A stretch of DNA of 64,000 nucleotides, taken from the NCBI GenBank assembly GCA_000769715.1, contig JROS01000036.1, positions 1 to 64,000 of the forward strand, in the 5' to 3' direction. The position numbers and the translations under genes are program-made. This document shows positions 29,277 through 39,816 of this stretch, piece by piece; positions within the stretch are counted from its first letter, which is position 1, and every line of letters begins with the position of its first letter. This DNA is from Desulfobulbus sp. Tol-SR (lineage in GTDB: Bacteria > Desulfobacterota > Desulfobulbia > Desulfobulbales > Desulfocapsaceae). The notes below the pieces were generated by a model. The model did no database searches and was not told where the DNA came from. It saw nothing but the letters and a program-made list of their open reading frames with translations.

Positions 29277-30113
29277 ATGCTCGAACACACCTTCTGCCAT
29301 ATCCCCGGACTGGGACCGAAGACGGAGCGCCGGCTGTGGCAGGCCGGGATCAGCTGCTGGGACGAGTGGCGGGAACCGCCGCCGGTGTCGATGAAGACCG
29401 CCTGTCCGACCGAGATCCCGGCGCTCCTCGCCTCGTCGCGCCGGGCCCTGGCCGCCGATCCGGCATTTTTCACCGGCCGGCTGGCCGCCAGCGAACACTG
29501 GCGGATATTTCCCCACTACCGGGATGCCGTCGCCTACCTCGATATCGAGACCACCGGCCTCGCCGATGATGCCGAGGTCACCACCATCGCCGTCTACGAC
29601 GGCGACGCGGTCACAACCTTCGTCAATGGCGAGGATCTCGATCGCTTTCCCGCCTTCATCGACCGCTTCCGGGTCCTCGTCACCTATAACGGCAAGGGCT
29701 TCGATGTCCCGTTCCTGGAACGGTTTTTCGGCATCCGCCTGGCCCAGGCGCAGATCGATCTGCGCTATGTCCTGGCCCGACTCGGGTTCAAGGGCGGCCT
29801 GAAGGGCTGCGAGCGAGGGTTGGGAATCAGCCGCGGCGCCCTGGACGGGGTGGACGGCTATTTTGCCGTCCTGCTGTGGAACGAGTACCGCCACACCGGC
29901 GACCGGCGAGCACTGCACACCCTGCTCGCCTACAATATCGAGGACACGGTCAACCTCGAACGCCTGGCGGTCGAGGCCTACAACCGGCAGGTGGCGACAA
30001 CCCCGTTCGCCGCGGAGTTGAACCTGGAGTGGCCCGTCCCGCCGCCCTTGCCCTATAGTCCCGATCTCGATGTGATCGACAGGGTACGGCGGAAATATCG
30101 GTTGGACTGGTAA
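29277..30113 (+). CDS. RNase H-like exonuclease domain protein (YprB-like)
   Basis: A 278-residue protein with an RNase H-fold exonuclease core. The DEDD residues appear in AYLDIETTGL (ExoI), VTYNGKGFDVPFL (ExoII) and the YNIEDTVNLE region (ExoIII). A helix-hairpin-helix-like N-terminus (CHIPGLGPKTERRLWQAG) suggests nucleic acid binding. It matches the YprB/ribonuclease_H_2 group, thought to act on DNA or RNA in repair or turnover. It follows the helicase gene by 17 bases and may be co-transcribed. Confidence 0.82.
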   Translation: MLEHTFCHIPGLGPKTERRLWQAGISCWDEWREPPPVSMKTACPTEIPALLASSRRALAADPAFFTGRLAASEHWRIFPHYRDAVAYLDIETTGLADDAEVTTIAVYDGDAVTTFVNGEDLDRFPAFIDRFRVLVTYNGKGFDVPFLERFFGIRLAQAQIDLRYVLARLGFKGGLKGCERGLGISRGALDGVDGYFAVLLWNEYRHTGDRRALHTLLAYNIEDTVNLERLAVEAYNRQVATTPFAAELNLEWPVPPPLPYSPDLDVIDRVRRKYRLDW

Positions 30114-30122
30114 GGGGAGGCC

Positions 30123-30141
30123 TTCCCGGCATCGCCGGGAA
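30123..30141. terminator. Short hairpin between convergent genes (possible terminator)
   Basis: An 8-bp perfect stem (30123-30130 with 30134-30141, three-base loop) lies between the converging RNase H-like and hisA genes. There is no U-tract, so an intrinsic terminator role is uncertain. Confidence 0.3.
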
Positions 30142-30191
30142 ACTCTCTGGAGAGGAACCGGACATCGTCGCCGAACGGGCAACCCATCCAA

Positions 30192-30950
30192 TCAGCCGCT
30201 GAAGGCCACGGCCTGGCGATAGGTCATCATCGTGCCGCCGAAGATGTCGAGGGCGCTGCCGATGGTGAAGTCGAGCCGCCCCCGCCCCTTCTCCCGCAGC
30301 AGCACCAGGTCATCGACATGGCGGATACCGCCGGCGTAGGTCGTCGGCACCGGGCTGCACGTCCCGAGCAGGTCGATCAGGCCGATCTCCATCCCGTTGC
30401 ACCTGCCCTCGACATCGGCGGCATGGATCAGGAATTCGTCGCAGCTGCGGCCGAGGTCGTCGAGGACCGCGGCGGAGATGGCGACATCGGTGAATTTCCG
30501 CCACCGGTCGGTGACGATCAGGTAGTCGTCACCCCGCCGGCGGCAGCTGAGGTCAAGGACCAGTCGCTCCTTGCCGACCTTGCGCACCAGTGCGGCGAGA
30601 CGGTCGCGGTTGACTGCCCCCTTGTCGAAGACGTAGGAGGTGACGATGACATGGGAGGCGCCGTGGTCGAGCCAGAAGCCGGCGTTGTCGGCGGTGATTC
30701 CGCCGCCGATCTGCATCCCCCCCGGCCAGGCGGTCAATGCGGACAACGCCGCCTCGTCGTTGCCCGGACCGAGCTTGATGATATGCCCCCCCGTCAACCG
30801 GTCGGCGCGGTACAGGGCGGCGAACCACGATGCCGGCCTGTCGGCGACGAAGTTGGTCTGCAGTCGGTCGGGATTGCCGTCGTCGAGACTGGAACCGACT
30901 ATCTGCTTCACCCGGCCCTGGTGCAGATCGATACATGGCCTGAATCTCAT
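30192..30950 (-). CDS. hisA: Eukaryotic-type ProFAR isomerase (HisA/HIS6)
   Basis: A 252-residue TIM-barrel isomerase acting at the fourth step of histidine synthesis. It resembles the eukaryotic HIS6 form rather than typical bacterial HisA: MRFRPCIDLHQGRVKQIVGSSL at the start, GGGITADNAGFWLDHGASHVIVTS in the middle and TYAGGI near the end. The start at 30950 gives this family N-terminus and has GGGGGAT upstream; in-frame starts 15 and 21 bases earlier exist. No other his gene is in the window. Confidence 0.85.
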   Translation of the reverse strand: MRFRPCIDLHQGRVKQIVGSSLDDGNPDRLQTNFVADRPASWFAALYRADRLTGGHIIKLGPGNDEAALSALTAWPGGMQIGGGITADNAGFWLDHGASHVIVTSYVFDKGAVNRDRLAALVRKVGKERLVLDLSCRRRGDDYLIVTDRWRKFTDVAISAAVLDDLGRSCDEFLIHAADVEGRCNGMEIGLIDLLGTCSPVPTTYAGGIRHVDDLVLLREKGRGRLDFTIGSALDIFGGTMMTYRQAVAFSG

Positions 30951-30973
30951 CGCCGCATCCCCCATACGCAAAG

Positions 30974-31010
30974 AAAAAGCGGCTCACCTTAAGGGGTGGC
31001 CGCTTTTTTT
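30974..31010 (-). terminator. Intrinsic terminator downstream of the P-loop ATPase gene
   Basis: A GCGGC/GCCGC stem with an inner CACC/GGTG pair spans 30978-31003 and is flanked by A5 on one side and T7 on the other. On the minus strand the stem is followed by TTTTTC. It can terminate the minus-strand ATPase transcript before hisA. Confidence 0.75.
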
Positions 31011-31052
31011 GTCTTCATCCCATTCGGTCTGCAACCCGTCGGATGCTGCAGA

Positions 31053-31748
31053 TCAGTTTTTCTGGATCAGCATCGTCGCCGGGTCGAGACCGAGACTGGT
31101 GCCCGGATGAACGGCGCAGTCGTCGCACTTGATGATGTCGAGCTTCATCGCCTCGCCCTCCGGCTTGATGAAGAGGACGATGTCGAACAGATCGTCGACC
31201 TCGTGGCACGGCGCCGGCACCCCGTTGGCGCTGACCCGCTTGTCCTCGCGGTGGCTGACCGCCGAGAACCAGATCATCTTCAGGCCGCGCTGTCCCATGA
31301 AACCGCGGAGTTCCTCCATCGAGGCATAGTCGTTGTGCTCGAAGTCATAGCCGTCGATGATCAGGCATGTCGGCTTGTAGATATCCTGCTTGACCAGATC
31401 GTCCAGCCGCTCCTCGAGCTTGGCCCGGGTAAAGGCACTCTCCTTGAAGGTCATGATCATCCGGTTGCGCATGATCTCGGGGATGGACTCGATCTTCTCC
31501 CCATCGGTCAGCATCGACAGGATATCGTCGTACCATTTGCGGGTCTTGTCGACACTCTGGCCGATGGAGACATGCAGCACCTTGTTGCCGAGCAGCATGC
31601 AGTCCAGGGCGAACTGGACCAGTATCGCGGTTTTGCCGAGCCCGGCGCGGGCAATGACCAGGCCCATGCTCTGCAGCCCCTCGCCGGCCGTGTTGTCCAG
31701 ACCGAGGGCCCGGATCGGATTATTGACTTTCATAGAACTGTCACCCAT
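31053..31748 (-). CDS. RecA/DnaB-like P-loop ATPase of unknown function
   Basis: A 231-residue soluble protein with Walker A in GLVIARAGLGKTAILVQFA and a hydrophobic Walker B-like strand (PTCLIIDGYDFEH). The fold looks like a KaiC/DnaB-type RecA core. A MIWFSAVSHRE strand could be a sensor region. The ATG at 31748 has GAGGTGA upstream. It lies directly downstream of fusA in the same direction, but about 105 bases separate them. I do not recognise a named family and no partner gene gives a role. Confidence 0.65.
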   Translation of the reverse strand: MGDSSMKVNNPIRALGLDNTAGEGLQSMGLVIARAGLGKTAILVQFALDCMLLGNKVLHVSIGQSVDKTRKWYDDILSMLTDGEKIESIPEIMRNRMIMTFKESAFTRAKLEERLDDLVKQDIYKPTCLIIDGYDFEHNDYASMEELRGFMGQRGLKMIWFSAVSHREDKRVSANGVPAPCHEVDDLFDIVLFIKPEGEAMKLDIIKCDDCAVHPGTSLGLDPATMLIQKN

Positions 31749-31853
31749 ACACTCACCTCATTCCTCTTCAATGTTGGACTGCCGCCGCCCACCGGGATTT
31801 TAGCCGGAACACCATCGTCGATGTTCTCTTTCTAGAATCTTCGGCAGCGCAGA

Positions 31854-33938
31854 TCAACCGTTCTTTTTCTCTTCCTGGTATTTCTTTACCAGTTCCTCGC
31901 TGACGCCCCTCGGCACGGGCTTGAATGTTGCGAATTCCATCGTGAATTCCGCCTTGCCCTGCGTCAGGGAGCGCAGCGTCGTGCTGTAGCCGAACATCTC
32001 GGAAAGCGGCACCTCGGCCTCGACCACGGTATAGTTGCCCTCTTCCATCGACCCGATGATCATGCCGCGCCGCTGGTTGATGCTGCCCATGACCGCGCCC
32101 TGGAATTCCGACGGTCCCTCGACGGCGACCTTCATGATCGGCTCCATTATGACCGGCTTGGCCTTCATGTAGGCGTCCTTGAAGGCGCCGATGGCGGCCA
32201 GCTGGAAGGCGATGTCGGACGAGTCGACCGCATGGAAGGCGCCGTCGTTGATGACGCAGCGCACGCCGGTAATCGCCGCGCCGCAGAGCGCACCCTTCTC
32301 GACGCTCTTCCGGAAGCCCTTGTCGCAGGAGGGGATGAACTCACGGGGGATGACGCCGCCGACGATCTTGTCGACGAATTCATACTCACCCTCTTCCAGG
32401 GGCTCGATATAGCCGGCGACCCGGCCGAACTGGCCGGAACCACCGGTCTGCTTCTTGTGGGTGTAGTTGAAATCGGCCCGGTTGGTGATCGTCTCGCGGT
32501 AGGCGACCTGGGGCGCGCCGACCTCGACCTCGGCCTTGTACTCGCGCTTCATCCGCTCGATGTAGACCTCGAGGTGCAGTTCGCCCATACCGGAGATGAT
32601 CGTCTCGCCGGTCTCGTGATCGACGAAGGTCTTGAAGGTCGGGTCTTCCTTGGTGAAACGGTTGAGGGCCTTGGACATGTTGATCTGGGCCTTGTTGTCG
32701 ACCGGAATGACCGCCAGCGAGATGACCGGCTCGGGGATGTGCATCGAACTCATCGAGCACGAGATCTGGTCGCTGGTAAAGGTGTCGCCGGAGGCGCAGT
32801 CGATGCCGAAGAGGGCGACGATGTCGCCGGAACCGCACTCCTCGATCTCCTCCATCTCGTCGGCGTGCATGCGGACGAGGCGACCAACCTTGACCTTCTT
32901 GCCGGTCCGGCTGTTGTAGATGGTATCGCCCTTTCTGACCTGGCCCTGATAGGTCCGGACATAGGTCAGCTGGCCATAGCGCCCATCCTCGAGCTTGAAG
33001 GCCAGCATGACGAGCGGATCGGCGGGGTTGTTGGTGACCTTGAACTCGGCCTCGTTGTTCTTCAGATCGAGGGCGGTGTTCTCGACATCGATCGGGCAGG
33101 GCAGGAAGGCCTCGACGGCGTCGAGCAGCAGCTGGATGCCCTTGTTCTTGTACGCCGAGCCGACAAAGACCGGAGTGAACTCGAGATTGATGGTCCCCCT
33201 GCGAACGGCATCGTAGATCAGGGCGGGATCGATGTCACCGCCTTCGAGAACGACCTCCATCAGCTCATCCGAGAACATCGAGACCTCCTCGAGCAGCGCC
33301 TGACGCCGCTCCTCGGCCTCGGCCGCCATGGCGGCGGGAATGGCCTCGTAGCGCAGCTTTTCGCCATTTTCGCCATCGAAATAGACGGCCTGCATCTTCA
33401 CCAGATCGACCATCCCGGTCAGATCGCCTTCCAGGCCGATCGGCATCTGCAACATGTGGGCGTTGAGGTTGAGTTTCTCCCGCAGCTGCCGGGTCACCCT
33501 CTCCGGGTTGGCGCCGGTCCGGTCGCACTTGTTGACGAAGGCGATGCGCGGCACCCGGTAGCGGGTCATCTGGCGGTTGACGGTGATCGATTGCGACTGG
33601 ACCCCGCCGACCGAGCACAGTACCAGGATCGCCCCGTCGAGAACCCGCAGGGCCCGTTCGACCTCAACGGTGAAATCGACATGGCCGGGGGTATCGATGA
33701 TATTGATATCGATATCCTTCCAGGAACAGAAGGTGGCCGCGGACTGGATGGTGATGCCCCGCTCCTTCTCCAGTTCCATCGAATCCATCTTCGCCCCGAC
33801 GCCGTCCTTGCCGCGCACCTCGTGGATGGCATGAATCCTGTTGGTATAAAACAGGATACGTTCGGTCAGGGTCGTCTTCCCCGAATCGATATGGGCGCTG
33901 ATGCCGATATTCCGTACTTTTGTTAAATCTTTATTCAT
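31854..33938 (-). CDS. fusA: Elongation factor G
   Basis: A 694-residue translational GTPase catalysing ribosomal translocation. G1 (AHIDSGKTT), switch II (DTPGHVDFT), G4 (NKCD) and all five EF-G domains, including the DxxGxIP-like tail of domain IV, appear complete. The switch I region ([26 protein letters not shown]) resembles EF-Gs of spirochaetes, delta-proteobacteria and mitochondria (spdEFG1-like) rather than the E. coli type. No str-operon neighbours (rpsL, rpsG, tuf) are present, which fits a second, stand-alone EF-G. Confidence 0.95.
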   Translation of the reverse strand: MNKDLTKVRNIGISAHIDSGKTTLTERILFYTNRIHAIHEVRGKDGVGAKMDSMELEKERGITIQSAATFCSWKDIDINIIDTPGHVDFTVEVERALRVLDGAILVLCSVGGVQSQSITVNRQMTRYRVPRIAFVNKCDRTGANPERVTRQLREKLNLNAHMLQMPIGLEGDLTGMVDLVKMQAVYFDGENGEKLRYEAIPAAMAAEAEERRQALLEEVSMFSDELMEVVLEGGDIDPALIYDAVRRGTINLEFTPVFVGSAYKNKGIQLLLDAVEAFLPCPIDVENTALDLKNNEAEFKVTNNPADPLVMLAFKLEDGRYGQLTYVRTYQGQVRKGDTIYNSRTGKKVKVGRLVRMHADEMEEIEECGSGDIVALFGIDCASGDTFTSDQISCSMSSMHIPEPVISLAVIPVDNKAQINMSKALNRFTKEDPTFKTFVDHETGETIISGMGELHLEVYIERMKREYKAEVEVGAPQVAYRETITNRADFNYTHKKQTGGSGQFGRVAGYIEPLEEGEYEFVDKIVGGVIPREFIPSCDKGFRKSVEKGALCGAAITGVRCVINDGAFHAVDSSDIAFQLAAIGAFKDAYMKAKPVIMEPIMKVAVEGPSEFQGAVMGSINQRRGMIIGSMEEGNYTVVEAEVPLSEMFGYSTTLRSLTQGKAEFTMEFATFKPVPRGVSEELVKKYQEEKKNG

Positions 33939-34494
33939 GAGTATAGTCCTCTACCGCTTCTCGCAACCGGATCAGATTTGCCCCGCTGCCAACGGCTGCG
34001 GGGATGAAAACAAAAACAGTCACAGCGTACTGCAACCCCTTCATCAACTGACAATGAGACACAACCAGATTCAGGAATGAAGATACTGTCTTTGGCCCCG
34101 ACAGGGCTTCAGGGAGACGTACAGCCGGGATGATCCCCGCTCAGGCATTCCGCCAGAATCGGGCGAAATTCTTGGATATCTACAAAAACGCCAGATGGAA
34201 CGCGCGATTGACCAACAGAACAACCAAGAATAAACTTAGAATTATATCCGGATTTGAAATGATTTGCCAATAATTTTTTACACCATTTTTGATTTTCTCT
34301 CCCCCCGGTCTGATCGGCCCCCGGTTGCGCCGGACAAACATTGACGACGAGCTCTTGGCCAATCTGCCGGCTGAGAGTATCATGGAAATGAGACGAACGA
34401 ACCACATACTCCGTGGAGGCGGACCTCCCGCCGCTCCCGGCGGGAGGTCCGCCTCCACGCGGCAACCATACCGGCGACCACCCAAGGATCAGCG
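33939..34494. other. Divergent intergenic region between fusA and the PEP-binding regulator
   Basis: This 556-base gap has lower G+C in its centre (34200-34290). It holds a small hairpin in the fusA leader (33981-33986 pairing with 33998-34003) and a very stable 22-bp inverted repeat at 34412-34459. No ORF with coding character and no known RNA family was recognised. Confidence 0.5.
34412..34459. repeat. Perfect 22-bp inverted repeat with 4-base loop
   Basis: Bases 34412-34433 are the exact reverse complement of 34438-34459, with loop CTCC. It lies 35 bases upstream of the PEP-binding regulator start, so it would form in that mRNA leader. No U-tract follows. Its core GGCGGACC is shared with the inverted repeat at 59010-59051. 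Confidence 0.85.
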
Positions 34495-37464
34495 ATGGCC
34501 GACACCAACGGCAAAAGACTCAGTTCACGGTTCAAACTCTTCCATGAACTGATGCCCACCAAGGTTCAGCACATCCTCCTCATCAGCACCTCCTACGAGG
34601 CCTGGATCATGGAGGAGGATGGCCGCCTGTCGGAGCAGATCGTCAACGAGTACCGCGGCCTCAACCTCAGCCGCCCTCCCCGCCTGACCTGGGTATCCTC
34701 GCTCGACGAGGCCATCGGGCGCCTCGTCGAACGCCCCTTCGATTTTGTCGTCACCTTCGCCCAGACCGTCGACGACAAGGCCCAGCAGACCGGGACGGCG
34801 ATCAAGCGGGTCAAGCCGGGGATCCCGGTGGTCCTGCTGACCTACCAGGAAACCATCGCCGAATCGTCCCTCATCGGCCGCCAGGAGGTGCCGGACATCG
34901 ACCGGATCTTTTTCTGGACCGGCCAGGCCGATATCCTGCTGGCGATCATCAAGTGCATCGAGGACGAGATCAACGCCGTCCCCGATACGACCACCGCCGG
35001 CGTCCGGGTCATCCTCTTCGTCGAGGATTCGCCCTACTACCTTTCCCAGTTTCTGCCGGTGCTGTACAAGGAACTGGTGGTCGAGACCCAGACCGTGATC
35101 GAGGACGGCCTCAATGAGGAACACCGGCTGTTGTCGATGCGGGCCCGGCCGAAGATCCTGGTGGCCCACTCCTTCGAGCGGGCGATGGAGCTCTACGAAC
35201 AGTTCAAGCCCTTCGTCCTCGGGGTCATCTCCGACGTCCGTTTTCCAAAGAACGGCGTGCTTGACGGGTGCGCCGGCATCCGCCTGCTCCGTCACATCAG
35301 GCAGGACCGCTTCGATATCCCGCTGCTGCTGACCAGCTCCGAGCCCGGCAACGCCCGGCAGGCCGAGGCCATTCCGGCCTGCTTCGTCGACAAGAATGCC
35401 GCCGCCCTGAACGAGAAGATCCGGTCCTTTCTCACCGAGCACCTCGGCTTCGGCAACTTCGTCTTCCGCATGCCCGACGGCACCGCCTTCGATCAGGCCA
35501 CCGATCTCTATTCACTCGAGAAAAAACTGGCCGAAATCCCGATTGAATCCTTCCTCTTCCACTGCCGGCACAACGATTTTTCGCGCTGGTTCTACACCCT
35601 GGCCGAGGTCGAACTGGCCTCCCGGGTCCGGCCGCTGCGCGATTCATCCTTCGCCACCGCCGAGGTCCACCGCCGGCGTCTGGTGCAGATGATCAGGGCC
35701 CAGCGGATCGAGCGGCAACGCGGCGTCATCGTCAACTTCGACCCCGATCACTACGAGCCGGATATCGAATTCGCCAAGATCGGCAACGGCTCCCTCGGCG
35801 GCAAGGCGAGGGGATTGGCCTTTTTTGCCGCCACCCTGTACCGCAACGCCGACCTCCTGGCCCCGTATCCGCTGATCGAGGTCTTCGTGCCCCAGACCCT
35901 GATCATCACCACCGACGCCTTCGATGCCTTCCTCCGCCTCAACGGCCTGCAGTCACCGGCCCTGGAAGACCTTACCGACGAGGCCATCGCCGAGCGGTTC
36001 CGCCTGACCCGGTTCCCCGAAACGCTCCGGGCCCAGCTCGCCGCCTTTCTCGATACGGCCCGCAAACCGCTGGCGGTGCGCTCATCGAGCCTGCTCGAGG
36101 ATGCCCGGTTCAAGTCCTATGCCGGGCTCTACCACACCTGCATGCTGGCCAACGACCACCCCGACCCCGCCGTCCGCCTCGACCAGCTGCTCGACGCCGT
36201 CCGGATGGTCTACGCCTCGACGTTCTTCGAGGCCCCCAGGGCCTTCACCCGGCGGGTCGGCAACCGCATCGAACAGGAGCGGATGGCGGTGATCCTGCAG
36301 CAGGTCATCGGCAGCCGCTACGGTGACACCTACTACCCGGCGATCTCCGGCCTCGCCCAGTCGCTGAACTACTACCCCTTCGCCCGGATGGACAGCGGCG
36401 AAGGGGTCGCCAGCATCGCCCTCGGTCTCGGCAAGACGGTGATGGAGGGGGAGAAGATCCTCCGCTTTTCGCCGCGCTACCCCGAGATCCTCCCCCAGCG
36501 TGCCAGCGTCGGCGATATCCTCGACAACGCCCAGAAGCACTTCTACGCCCTGCGCCTGGGCCGGCCGGAGGCCCTCGTCGATCGCCATGCCGGCGGCGCC
36601 CTCTGCCGCCTGGAAATTGCCGAAGCGCAGGGAGACTTCCCGGTCCAGTTCCTGACCAGCTGCTATATCCCGGAAGAGCAGCGGATCCGCGACCAGAGCC
36701 CGGGATACGGCATCCCGGTGCTGACCTTTGCCGCCATCCTCAAACACCGGACCCATCCCCTGCCGCCGGTGATCGAGGCCCTGCTCGCCCTCGGCCGGCG
36801 GGAGATGGGTTGTCCGGTGGAGATCGAGTTCGCCGTCGACTTCCCCGGGGGCGCCGCGCAACCGGCCCGACTGGCGGTGCTGCAGATCAGGCCGATGAGC
36901 GCCCGCGAGGACATGCTCGAGGTCGAAATCGGTGCGGATGAGCTGCAGCAGGCCTTCTGCGTCTGCCACCAGTCCCTCGGCAACACCGACAACCGGAGCT
37001 TTCTCGACCTGGTCTTCATCCGGCCGGACACCTTCGATCCCGCCCGCACCGCCGAGATCGCCCGCGAACTGGCGAAGATCAACAGCACGCTGGTCAGAGA
37101 GGAGAGGAAGTATATCCTCATCGGCCCCGGCCGCTGGGGTTCGGCCGATCCCTGGCTCGGCATCCCGGTGACCTGGGCCGATATCGCCGGGGTCGGGGCG
37201 ATCATCGAGACGACGCACCCGCAGGTTCATGCCGATCCCTCCCAGGGATCGCACTTCTTTCACAATATCACGTCACTCGGCATCAACTACCTCAGCCTCG
37301 GCACCCATCCCGCCGACCGCCTCGACTGGCAGTGGCTCGCCGCCCAGCCGGTGCTCCAGGAGACCGCGCATGCCGCCCATGTCAGGCTGGCGCGGCCGTG
37401 CACGCTGAAGGTCGACGGCCGCCGGCGGATCGGCATTGTTTATGCGATGACCGCGGATCGATAG
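34495..37464 (+). CDS. Two receiver-like domains fused to a PEP/pyruvate-binding (PPDK N-terminal) domain
   Basis: A 989-residue soluble protein. Residues ~25-150 form a degenerate receiver-like fold. Residues ~170-320 are a second receiver with the acidic pair (LFVEDSP), an aspartate in GVISDVRF and a lysine in CFVDKN. From about 430 a PPDK N-terminal ATP-grasp region follows: GNGSLGGKARGLAFF, AVRSSSLLEDARFKSYAGLY and an LQIRPM end. The swivelling histidine domain and PEP-binding barrel of true PEP synthase are missing. It is therefore unlikely to make PEP by itself and may transfer phosphate or act as a signalling ATPase. AAGGATCAGCG precedes the ATG. Confidence 0.8.
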   Translation: MADTNGKRLSSRFKLFHELMPTKVQHILLISTSYEAWIMEEDGRLSEQIVNEYRGLNLSRPPRLTWVSSLDEAIGRLVERPFDFVVTFAQTVDDKAQQTGTAIKRVKPGIPVVLLTYQETIAESSLIGRQEVPDIDRIFFWTGQADILLAIIKCIEDEINAVPDTTTAGVRVILFVEDSPYYLSQFLPVLYKELVVETQTVIEDGLNEEHRLLSMRARPKILVAHSFERAMELYEQFKPFVLGVISDVRFPKNGVLDGCAGIRLLRHIRQDRFDIPLLLTSSEPGNARQAEAIPACFVDKNAAALNEKIRSFLTEHLGFGNFVFRMPDGTAFDQATDLYSLEKKLAEIPIESFLFHCRHNDFSRWFYTLAEVELASRVRPLRDSSFATAEVHRRRLVQMIRAQRIERQRGVIVNFDPDHYEPDIEFAKIGNGSLGGKARGLAFFAATLYRNADLLAPYPLIEVFVPQTLIITTDAFDAFLRLNGLQSPALEDLTDEAIAERFRLTRFPETLRAQLAAFLDTARKPLAVRSSSLLEDARFKSYAGLYHTCMLANDHPDPAVRLDQLLDAVRMVYASTFFEAPRAFTRRVGNRIEQERMAVILQQVIGSRYGDTYYPAISGLAQSLNYYPFARMDSGEGVASIALGLGKTVMEGEKILRFSPRYPEILPQRASVGDILDNAQKHFYALRLGRPEALVDRHAGGALCRLEIAEAQGDFPVQFLTSCYIPEEQRIRDQSPGYGIPVLTFAAILKHRTHPLPPVIEALLALGRREMGCPVEIEFAVDFPGGAAQPARLAVLQIRPMSAREDMLEVEIGADELQQAFCVCHQSLGNTDNRSFLDLVFIRPDTFDPARTAEIARELAKINSTLVREERKYILIGPGRWGSADPWLGIPVTWADIAGVGAIIETTHPQVHADPSQGSHFFHNITSLGINYLSLGTHPADRLDWQWLAAQPVLQETAHAAHVRLARPCTLKVDGRRRIGIVYAMTADR

Positions 37465-37497
37465 GAATAATCAGCAGCGAGGTGGAAAATCAGGCGT

Positions 37498-37520
37498 CGA
37501 TCCGGCGGGGCGCCGGATCG
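37498..37520. terminator. 10-bp hairpin between convergent genes
   Basis: A perfect 10-bp stem (37498-37507 with 37511-37520, loop GGG) sits between the convergent PEP-binding regulator and gdhA. It could end transcripts from both sides, although neither strand shows a U-tract. Confidence 0.4.
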
Positions 37521-37568
37521 GGGTTATGCAGCAACCGCCTGGGAGGGCGGGGAGGGGACCGATGCCGT

Positions 37569-39262
<1,694 letters not shown>

Positions 39263-39520
39263 TCAGTGATGATGGTGGTGATGATCGTTATGGTGGTGGT
39301 GACCGGAAGCCTCATCCCGGCCTCCGGCCTCTTCCAGCGCCTTGTCGAGATAGGCATTGACCTTCTGCATTTCGCCCACCGCCGCGCTGATATAGCCGGC
39401 GATCGGTGCCAGCCCGTCATCGACCAAGGTTTCCTGCCATCTCTCGTACTCGGCGGCATGCTCTTTGTTGTGATCAATCCAGTGCTGCAGCAGAATCCGT
39501 ATTTTTTCCGTATTCTTCAC
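39263..39520 (-). CDS. Small protein with C-terminal histidine tail (likely Ni/Zn-binding)
   Basis: An 85-residue acidic helical protein. Residues 1-65 are amphipathic helix-forming sequence (LLQHWIDHNKEHAAEYERW...). The tail, SGHHHHNDHHHHHH, has ten histidines near the end and resembles the metal-storage tails of nickel chaperones. It is the last gene of an operon that includes CooT, a small nickel-binding protein, so nickel binding is the most likely role. Small His-tailed proteins of this size have been grouped as a domain of unknown function; no enzymatic motif is present. Confidence 0.75.
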   Translation of the reverse strand: MKNTEKIRILLQHWIDHNKEHAAEYERWQETLVDDGLAPIAGYISAAVGEMQKVNAYLDKALEEAGGRDEASGHHHHNDHHHHHH

Positions 39521-39573
39521 CCGTTATCTCCGACCTGATTAGAATTTTACATGCTGTGTTGTATCTCCGCCCC

Positions 39574-39765
39574 TCAGCCGAGCGACAGGTAGACCTTGCC
39601 TGCCAGGAAATCAATATGGCGGAGGGCCGCCCCGTCGATCTCCCGCGAACCTTCAAACAGGGTGGCGACGGCGATCCCCTGCTTGAGCACCTCCAACCGC
39701 GTCACGTTCTCGACCATCACCTCTTCCTTCCCTTCCTTCTCAACAACTACACGCATCTGACACAT
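39574..39765 (-). CDS. cooT: CooT-family nickel-binding protein
   Basis: A 63-residue protein starting MCQMRVVVEKEGKEEVM and containing LEVLKQGIAVATLFEGSREIDGA-type and IDFLAGKVYL segments, the pattern of CooT. The conserved Cys2 at the N-terminus is the metal ligand in known CooT, which supports nickel delivery to carbon monoxide dehydrogenase. It lies between metF and the His-tailed protein. No CO dehydrogenase gene is in the window, but CooC-like protein is encoded at 57.3 kb. Confidence 0.85.
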   Translation of the reverse strand: MCQMRVVVEKEGKEEVMVENVTRLEVLKQGIAVATLFEGSREIDGAALRHIDFLAGKVYLSLG

Positions 39766-39816
39766 TTCTCAACCTCGCCTGTGATGCCGCCCGCTTTCTG
39801 TCGGGCGACGGAACGT

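Noticed and set aside
34412-34459. Attachment site or insertion-sequence end
   Set aside because: No transposase, target duplication or second copy with mobile-element features is present nearby.
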